64,000 bases of DNA, from positions 1 through 64,000 of the forward strand of contig CALABS010000036.1 in NCBI GenBank assembly GCA_937887565.1, given 5' to 3'. This DNA is from an uncultured Rhodospirillaceae bacterium (GTDB lineage: Bacteria > Pseudomonadota > Alphaproteobacteria > Rhodospirillales > Magnetospirillaceae). Shown here one piece after another: positions 59,128 to 64,000 of this stretch; the first letter of the stretch is position 1; every line of letters begins with the position of its first letter. Made by a program: the position numbers and the translations under genes. Below the pieces are notes generated by a model, which saw only the letters and a program-made list of their open reading frames with translations, did no database searches and was not told the DNA's origin.

Positions 59128-60993
59128 GTGTGCGGTTTCGTCGGTTTCACCCGGCCGGAATCGGCCACCGCAGCGCGGGCCACGCTTGACTCGATGATGG
59201 CGTCCATCCGCCATCGCGGACCCGACGGTGACGGCATCCACATCGATGAAGGGCTGGCCCTGGGTCATGTACGGCTGGCCATTATCGACCTGACCGGGGG
59301 TGCCCAGCCGCGCCTTGGGGATGGTGGCGTCGCCTTGGTTTTCAACGGCGAGATCTACGGGTATCGGTCCCTTGCGGATGGCCTCCGCAGCGATGCCATC
59401 GCGCTGGCCGACCACTCCGATACCGAGGTGCTGTTCCAGATGCTCTGCCGCGACGGGGTGATGGCGACCTTGCGGCGCATCGACGGCATGTTCGTCTTCG
59501 CCTTCCGCGACCGCGAAGGCCGGCTGTGGCTGGCCCGTGACCGTTTCGGGGAAAAGCCGCTTTTCTACGGCTTGCGCGACGGCAGGCTGGCTTTCGCATC
59601 CGAACTTGGAGCGCTGCGGCGCCACCCGCTGATGGCCGCGGGAGGGTTCGACCTGCCGGCGCTGTCGCGCTTCCTGACGCTCCAGTATCTTCCCGGCGAG
59701 GAGACCGGCTACGTCGGGATTCGCAAGCTGCCCCCCGGAGGCATCCTGTGCTTTGACCATGGCCAGGTCCGCGTCGAGCGGTATTGGCGGCCCCGGTTCT
59801 CTCCCACCAGTGCGGCCATGCCGCACGGCGAGCGGCTGGAGCGGCTGGAAGAGTTGTTCTCCGCCTCCGTGCGCGACCGCCTGATCGCCGACGTCCCAGT
59901 GGGAGTATTTCTGTCGGGGGGTATCGATTCGGCCCTGGTTGCCGCCTTCGCGCGGGTGCACGCCCCCGCGGTCACGGCTTTCAGCGTGCGAATGCCCGAG
60001 GACGGATTCGATGAGACCCCCGCGGCGCGCGAAACCGCGGCCCACCTGGGGATCTCCCACGAAGTGGTGGCGCTGGAGCGGGACGACCTGTTGGATGCCT
60101 TTGACACCATCGCCGACAAACTTGACGAGCCGATGGCCGATGCCTCGCTGGTGCCGACCTACCTTGTATGCCGCGCCGCCCGACGTCGCGTGAAGGTCGC
60201 CCTTGGTGGCGACGGGGCCGACGAGCTGTTCGCCGGTTATCCCAATTTCCAGGCCAGACGGGCGGCCGGCCTGATGGCCCTGGTGCCGGCACCGGTAGGC
60301 GCCGCGCTGAGGGCCGGGATCGACCGGCTGCCCCCATCCCGGGGATACATGGGCAAAGCCTTCAAGCTGCGGCAACTGTCCTACGGCTTCGGCCATCCCG
60401 CCGACCATCAGACCTACCATTGGATGGCGGCGTTCTCCCCCACGGAGCAGCGCGCGCTGTGGCGACCGGGCGTGTTGAGCGAGAGCCCCGAGCACGTCCT
60501 GCACCGCATGGCCGAGGACCAACTGGCGGAAGCCGCCTGCCGCACTCCGCTCGACCGGCTGTCTTATCTCTTCACCACCGGCTATCTTGCCGAAGACATC
60601 CTCACCAAGGTCGATCGCGCCTCCATGTACACCAGCCTCGAAGTTCGCGCGCCATTCCTGGCGACCGAGTTCGCCTCCTTCGCGATGTCGTTGCCGGCCG
60701 AAGACAGGTTGCGCGGCGGGACGACCAAGGTCCTTTTGCGCCGCCTGGCGCGCCGACATCTGCCCGAGGCGGTCGTCAACCGGCGCAAACACGGGTTCGC
60801 GCCGCCATTGGCCGAATTGCTCCGGGGTCCCCTGAAGGAGCGGGTTGCCGATACGCTGTTCGGGACCAGCCAGTTGTCCTGGCTGTTCAACCCGGCCACC
60901 ATCGCCCAGCTGTGGCGGGAGCACCAGGAGCGGCGCCGCGACCATCACCGCAAGCTGTGGACCATGGCCGTACTGCTGCGGGTGGCACGATGA
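59128..60993 (+). CDS. asnB: Glutamine-hydrolysing asparagine synthase-like amidotransferase
   Basis: A 621-residue two-domain enzyme. Cys2 right after the GTG start (V-C-G-F) is the class II glutaminase nucleophile; NGEIYGYRSL and GMFVFAFRDREGRL complete that domain. The synthetase domain has FLSGGIDSALVA with PP-loop Ser263, LGGDGADELFAGYP and EVRAPFLATEFA. It uses glutamine and ATP to amidate a carboxylate. In glycan clusters AsnB paralogs such as WbmF amidate uronic or nonulosonic acids, which I infer here. Start is fixed by the need for Cys at position 2. Confidence 0.9.
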   Translation: MCGFVGFTRPESATAARATLDSMMASIRHRGPDGDGIHIDEGLALGHVRLAIIDLTGGAQPRLGDGGVALVFNGEIYGYRSLADGLRSDAIALADHSDTEVLFQMLCRDGVMATLRRIDGMFVFAFRDREGRLWLARDRFGEKPLFYGLRDGRLAFASELGALRRHPLMAAGGFDLPALSRFLTLQYLPGEETGYVGIRKLPPGGILCFDHGQVRVERYWRPRFSPTSAAMPHGERLERLEELFSASVRDRLIADVPVGVFLSGGIDSALVAAFARVHAPAVTAFSVRMPEDGFDETPAARETAAHLGISHEVVALERDDLLDAFDTIADKLDEPMADASLVPTYLVCRAARRRVKVALGGDGADELFAGYPNFQARRAAGLMALVPAPVGAALRAGIDRLPPSRGYMGKAFKLRQLSYGFGHPADHQTYHWMAAFSPTEQRALWRPGVLSESPEHVLHRMAEDQLAEAACRTPLDRLSYLFTTGYLAEDILTKVDRASMYTSLEVRAPFLATEFASFAMSLPAEDRLRGGTTKVLLRRLARRHLPEAVVNRRKHGFAPPLAELLRGPLKERVADTLFGTSQLSWLFNPATIAQLWREHQERRRDHHRKLWTMAVLLRVAR

Positions 60994-62120
60994 CCGCGCT
61001 CCGCCCCCTGGCGGGTGCGGCGTTGCGCCGCATCCGGGGAACGGCTTGGCGGCTTGCCGGTGCGCTGGGGTTCGAGGGCGCCAGCCCCCCCGTTTCCTTC
61101 GTCGTCGAGAAGGCTGATTGGTCCATCCGTTGGGACGGCCTTTACATCACCAACCATGTCAACGACCTGGTCGGGCCGGAAACCGCCGGCATCGTCACCG
61201 ACCCGGCACCGTTGCGACGGCGGGTGGTGCATTTCGGGTCTCAGTTCCTGTGGACCCAGTGGTGGAAATCTCTTTCCTCGAGCAATCGCTTCGCGGTGAC
61301 CTTTTTCCACGGCAAGCGGGAAGACGGACCCGACATGGCTCGCCACGTCGACCAGTTCCTGGAGTCGCTTCCTCGTCTCGGGAGGGTGCTGACTGCTTGC
61401 TCGCTGACCGAGGCCAGGCTTCTGGCCTACGGAGTGCCCCGGGAAAGGCTGGTTCGCATCCCGATCGGCGTGGATACCGGTGCCTTCTCGATGGCCGGCT
61501 CCGCCGACCGGGCGGCGGCCAAGGCGGCGCTCGGCCTCCCCGCCGATTCCGTGGTCATCGGTTCCTTCCAAAAGGACGGCGTCGGGTGGGGCGATGGCAT
61601 GGAACCCAAGATGATCAAGGGTCCGGACATCTTCATCGAAGCCGTCGGACGGATCGCCAAGGAGCACCCCGTCCACGTGCTGCTGACCGGGCCAGCCCGG
61701 GGCTATGTCAAGGCCGGCCTGGAACGCCTGGGAGTCCCGTACCGCCATCTGTACCTGGACGATTACCGGCGCATCGTTCAGTGCTATCACGCGCTCGACC
61801 TCTACCTGATGACGTCCCGCGAGGAAGGCGGGCCAAAAGCGATCATGGAAAGTATGGCCACGGGGACACCGCTGGTCGCGAGCGCCTGTGGCATGGCACC
61901 GGACCTGATCGCCGACGGCCGGAATGGAGCCCTGGTCCCAGTCGGAGACGCCGCCGCCGCGGCCAACCGCGCGCTCGATCTGTTGGCGGATCGCGACCGT
62001 TTGGGCACCATCCTCGCGGTGGCACGACAGGACGTGGTCGCCACGTGCGACTGGCGGAACGTGGCCGAGGCGCATTGGCACCAAGTTTACGCACCACTTG
62101 CGGCGGAACTTGGACGATGA
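60990..62120 (+). CDS. Glycosyltransferase family 4
   Basis: A 376-residue GT-B enzyme. The N-terminal half is divergent (WSIRWDGLYITNHVNDLVG). The C-terminal half is GT4-like: RIPIGVDTGAFSM, GSFQKDGVGWGDGMEPK, LLTGPARGYVKAGL and TSREEGGPKAIMESMATGTP, which has the E-x7-E pair. ATGA overlaps link it to the amidotransferase upstream and methyltransferase downstream. Confidence 0.85.
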   Translation: MTALRPLAGAALRRIRGTAWRLAGALGFEGASPPVSFVVEKADWSIRWDGLYITNHVNDLVGPETAGIVTDPAPLRRRVVHFGSQFLWTQWWKSLSSSNRFAVTFFHGKREDGPDMARHVDQFLESLPRLGRVLTACSLTEARLLAYGVPRERLVRIPIGVDTGAFSMAGSADRAAAKAALGLPADSVVIGSFQKDGVGWGDGMEPKMIKGPDIFIEAVGRIAKEHPVHVLLTGPARGYVKAGLERLGVPYRHLYLDDYRRIVQCYHALDLYLMTSREEGGPKAIMESMATGTPLVASACGMAPDLIADGRNGALVPVGDAAAAANRALDLLADRDRLGTILAVARQDVVATCDWRNVAEAHWHQVYAPLAAELGR

Positions 62121-62932
62121 GTGAACAGCGCGAACTCAGCGGCGACGATCGCCTCGACATCCGGCAACGGCTCGCCTATTTGGTGACCAACCTGCGGCGC
62201 AACCTCCGGCTCGGGCCGGGGCTCCGCGTCGTTCCCTACACGTCGCGGCGGACGGAGATCTCTGGCGACACGGCATCGCCGGGACGAATCCTGACCGACG
62301 CCTTCATAGCGCATCAATTGCCGACGATCCTGGCGCCCCGGCCGGTGAAAGTTCTCGAGATCGGGTGCGGCAGCGGCAGCCTCTGCGCTAAGCTCGCCGA
62401 CCTGGGTTATCGCGGCACCTATGTGGGCGTGGATGTCCAAGACCGCTTCAACCATGCCGAAGTGCCCGGCTTCGACCGACGCTTCATCCTGGGTGATGCC
62501 CATGCGTTCGCGGAGACGGGCCCCTTCGACCTGGTGGTTTCGGTCTCCGCCCTCGAGCACATCCCGGATGATGGCCGCCTGATAAATGCCTTGCCGGGCT
62601 TGGTGGCCGCAGGTGGAATCGAGCTGCATATCGTGCCGTCGGGGCTCGGCCTTCCCGCCTATCTCTGGCACGGCTACCGGCAGTATACATCGGTGTCACT
62701 TCGCGAGCGGTTTGGCGCGGACGGAGTGACCGTCTACGGGTTCGGCGGGCTGCCGAGCTTCCTGGCGCACTTCCTGCTCATCACCTGCGGCGAGATGTTG
62801 TCGCGGCTAAAGGTCAGACAACGGTTCCCGAAGGCTTACGCCAGACTGGTCGATCTGACGTTGCGCGCCGACGCCGTGATCCCGTGGGGCCCGACCATGT
62901 ACGCCGTCATCCGTCAGGCGCCCGCGCCATGA
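62117..62932 (+). CDS. Class I SAM-dependent methyltransferase
   Basis: A 271-residue enzyme with VLEIGCGSGSLCAKLADLG as motif I, YVGVDVQDRFNHAEVPG, VVSVSALEHIPDDGRL and GIELHIVPSGLGLP. It lies between two GT4 genes with 4-nt overlaps at both ends. It is the tenth SAM-dependent methyltransferase in the window counting the sugar C-methyltransferase. Target unknown. Confidence 0.82.
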   Translation: MSEQRELSGDDRLDIRQRLAYLVTNLRRNLRLGPGLRVVPYTSRRTEISGDTASPGRILTDAFIAHQLPTILAPRPVKVLEIGCGSGSLCAKLADLGYRGTYVGVDVQDRFNHAEVPGFDRRFILGDAHAFAETGPFDLVVSVSALEHIPDDGRLINALPGLVAAGGIELHIVPSGLGLPAYLWHGYRQYTSVSLRERFGADGVTVYGFGGLPSFLAHFLLITCGEMLSRLKVRQRFPKAYARLVDLTLRADAVIPWGPTMYAVIRQAPAP

Positions 62933-64000
62933 GTGCCCACGGCCAACGCGATCCCCTTCTCAAGTCCTTTCTGCGCGCCGGCTGGCGTGGGACACTGATG
63001 GCCCATGCGCTCGCGTCGACCGTGACGTCGGGAGGCAGGAATGGCGCGCCCCGCGTCTTCTATGGCGGCGCCCGTGCCGGCAACGTCGGCGGTCCCCTGG
63101 TCAAGGTAAAGCGGCTGCGGGAGTTTTTCCCCGAGCACCACTGGCGTTACAACCTGGTCTACTGCTTGTCCAACGCCCCCTACCTGCCCGCCGCCGCGCT
63201 GGACTGGTTGCGGTGGCGCCGGGTGCCGGTGGTGCTGAACCAGAACGGCGTCTTTTATCCCGGCTGGTATGACGGCGATTGGAAGGGCCAGAACCGTGTC
63301 ATGGCCCGTGCTTATCACCGCGCTGACCATGTGTTCTGGCAAAGTGCGTTCTGCCGCGATGCGGCTGACCGCTTCCTTGGCGAACGGAGTGGACCGGGGG
63401 AGGTTCTCTACAACGCCGTCGACACCCGTCACTTCCGGCCCGCCGGACATCGGCCTGCCCGTCCCTTTACCTTCCTGGTGACCGGAAAGATCGGCAACCA
63501 TCTGGCCTATCGGCTCGAGAGCACGGTGGCGGGCCTTGGTCACGCCCGCAACGCCGGGCTTGACTGCTGCCTTGCGGTGGCGGGCTGGGTAGAGAGCGGT
63601 GCCCGCGCGCTCCTGGAAGCCGCCGCCGACCGCCATGGTGTCGCGACTTCGATCGCCTATCTCGGCCCCTATACCCAAGAAAAGGCGCCGGCCATCTACC
63701 AGGCCGCCGACGCCTACGTCATAACCAAGTACCTGGATCCTTGTCCCAACACCGTTCTTGAAGCGCTGGCTTGTGGGCTGCCGGTATTGTATTCCCGAAG
63801 CGGTGGGGTCCCCGAGCTGGTGGGGCCTGAAGGGGGAGTGGGGTTGCCCGTGCCCGAGGATTGGTCCTCCATCCACATGCCCGATGCCGCCACCATCGGC
63901 GAAGGCATGTTGAAGATCGCCGCCACCGCGCCGGCCATAGCCGTGGAGGCGCGCCGCCGCGCCGTCGACCACTTTGATATCGAGCATTGGATCGGCCGCC
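62929..64000 (+). CDS. Glycosyltransferase family 4, 3' end outside window
   Basis: An open reading frame of at least 357 codons that runs off the window. My translation begins MSAHGQRDPLLKSFLRAGWR and contains VVLNQNGVFYPGWYDGDW, LYNAVDTRHFRPAGHRP, FTFLVTGKIGNHLAYRL, TKYLDPCPNTVLEALACGLP as the donor-site helix, and SRSGGVPELVG. These are GT4 marks. The ATG overlaps the preceding stop as ATGA. By family size only a few dozen residues should be missing. The long minus-strand reading frame covering it is a shadow. Confidence 0.85.
   Translation, partial: MSAHGQRDPLLKSFLRAGWRGTLMAHALASTVTSGGRNGAPRVFYGGARAGNVGGPLVKVKRLREFFPEHHWRYNLVYCLSNAPYLPAAALDWLRWRRVPVVLNQNGVFYPGWYDGDWKGQNRVMARAYHRADHVFWQSAFCRDAADRFLGERSGPGEVLYNAVDTRHFRPAGHRPARPFTFLVTGKIGNHLAYRLESTVAGLGHARNAGLDCCLAVAGWVESGARALLEAAADRHGVATSIAYLGPYTQEKAPAIYQAADAYVITKYLDPCPNTVLEALACGLPVLYSRSGGVPELVGPEGGVGLPVPEDWSSIHMPDAATIGEGMLKIAATAPAIAVEARRRAVDHFDIEHWIGR

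Noticed and set aside
59062..60948. Minus-strand reading frame of 628 codons opposite asnB
   Set aside because: Antisense shadow of a protein with complete catalytic motifs; no domain recognised in the minus frame.
62914..63987. Long minus-strand open reading frame of 357 codons at the window end
   Set aside because: It covers the plus-strand GT4 gene, which has clear GT4 motifs and a 4-nt overlap with its upstream neighbour. The minus frame has low-complexity Gly/Arg/Val-rich sequence and no domain, as expected for a shadow in GC-rich DNA.

Overview
The window is GC-rich and almost wholly coding: 62 protein genes and no rRNA, tRNA, CRISPR array, insertion sequence or integrase that I can see. 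Gene content, codon use and the pairing of a MarR-like regulator with a NusG paralog suggest an alphaproteobacterium, perhaps a Magnetospirillum-like member of the Rhodospirillales. That placement is an inference; the window holds no phylogenetic marker gene. It is a very large surface-glycan locus serving LPS O-antigen, capsule or flagellar glycosylation.

Region A (52-7062, minus strand) is a tightly overlapping operon. Glucose-1-phosphate cytidylyltransferase, CDP-glucose 4,6-dehydratase, a zinc-binding C-methyltransferase, a 3,5-epimerase and a reductase fit a CDP-linked 6-deoxy C-methyl sugar. A GT2 glycosyltransferase and an O-carbamoyltransferase bracket them. Region B (7166-13159, plus strand) looks like LPS assembly: a GT9, a WaaE-like GT2, an O-antigen ligase/polymerase, a GT4 and a membrane-bound CapD/WbpM-type 4,6-dehydratase. 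Region C (13160-14519) is the control region: a RfaH/NusG-type antiterminator and a winged-helix regulator on the minus strand. A 195-bp divergent promoter region follows, holding two near-identical 16-bp repeats and an ops-like sequence.

Region D (14520 to the window end, about 49.5 kb) is entirely plus strand. It opens with a pseudaminic-acid pathway (pseB, pseC, pseH-like, pseF, pseG, pseI) with a methyltransferase, a stand-alone acyl carrier protein and an FkbH-like HAD protein inserted. The insertion suggests a glyceryl-type acyl group, possibly O-methylated, is built on the ACP and put on the sugar. Next come a second SpsF-type cytidylyltransferase, a Gfo/Idh/MocA oxidoreductase, a DegT aminotransferase and two GT-B or capsule-like proteins.

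From 29960 to 46512 lies a less familiar module: two phytanoyl-CoA-type dioxygenases, a SPASM-type radical SAM enzyme, a B12-binding radical SAM enzyme, a hexapeptide acyltransferase, a beta-propeller protein, a WbqC protein, a class IV aminotransferase, a TIM-barrel epimerase and two SDRs. It ends in a second nonulosonate set (NeuA-like, formyltransferase, KdsC-like phosphatase, SAF-less NeuB). The remainder (46534-64000) is export and decoration: a PglK-like ABC flippase, an epimerase, GT4s, a GT39-like polytopic transferase with a GtrB-like GT2, another B12 radical SAM enzyme, five SAM methyltransferases and a glutamine-dependent amidotransferase. The last gene, a GT4, runs off the window.

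More than 25 junctions are 4-nt ATGA, GTGA or TTGA overlaps, implying translational coupling and long transcripts. That fits a dedicated antiterminator beside the main promoter.
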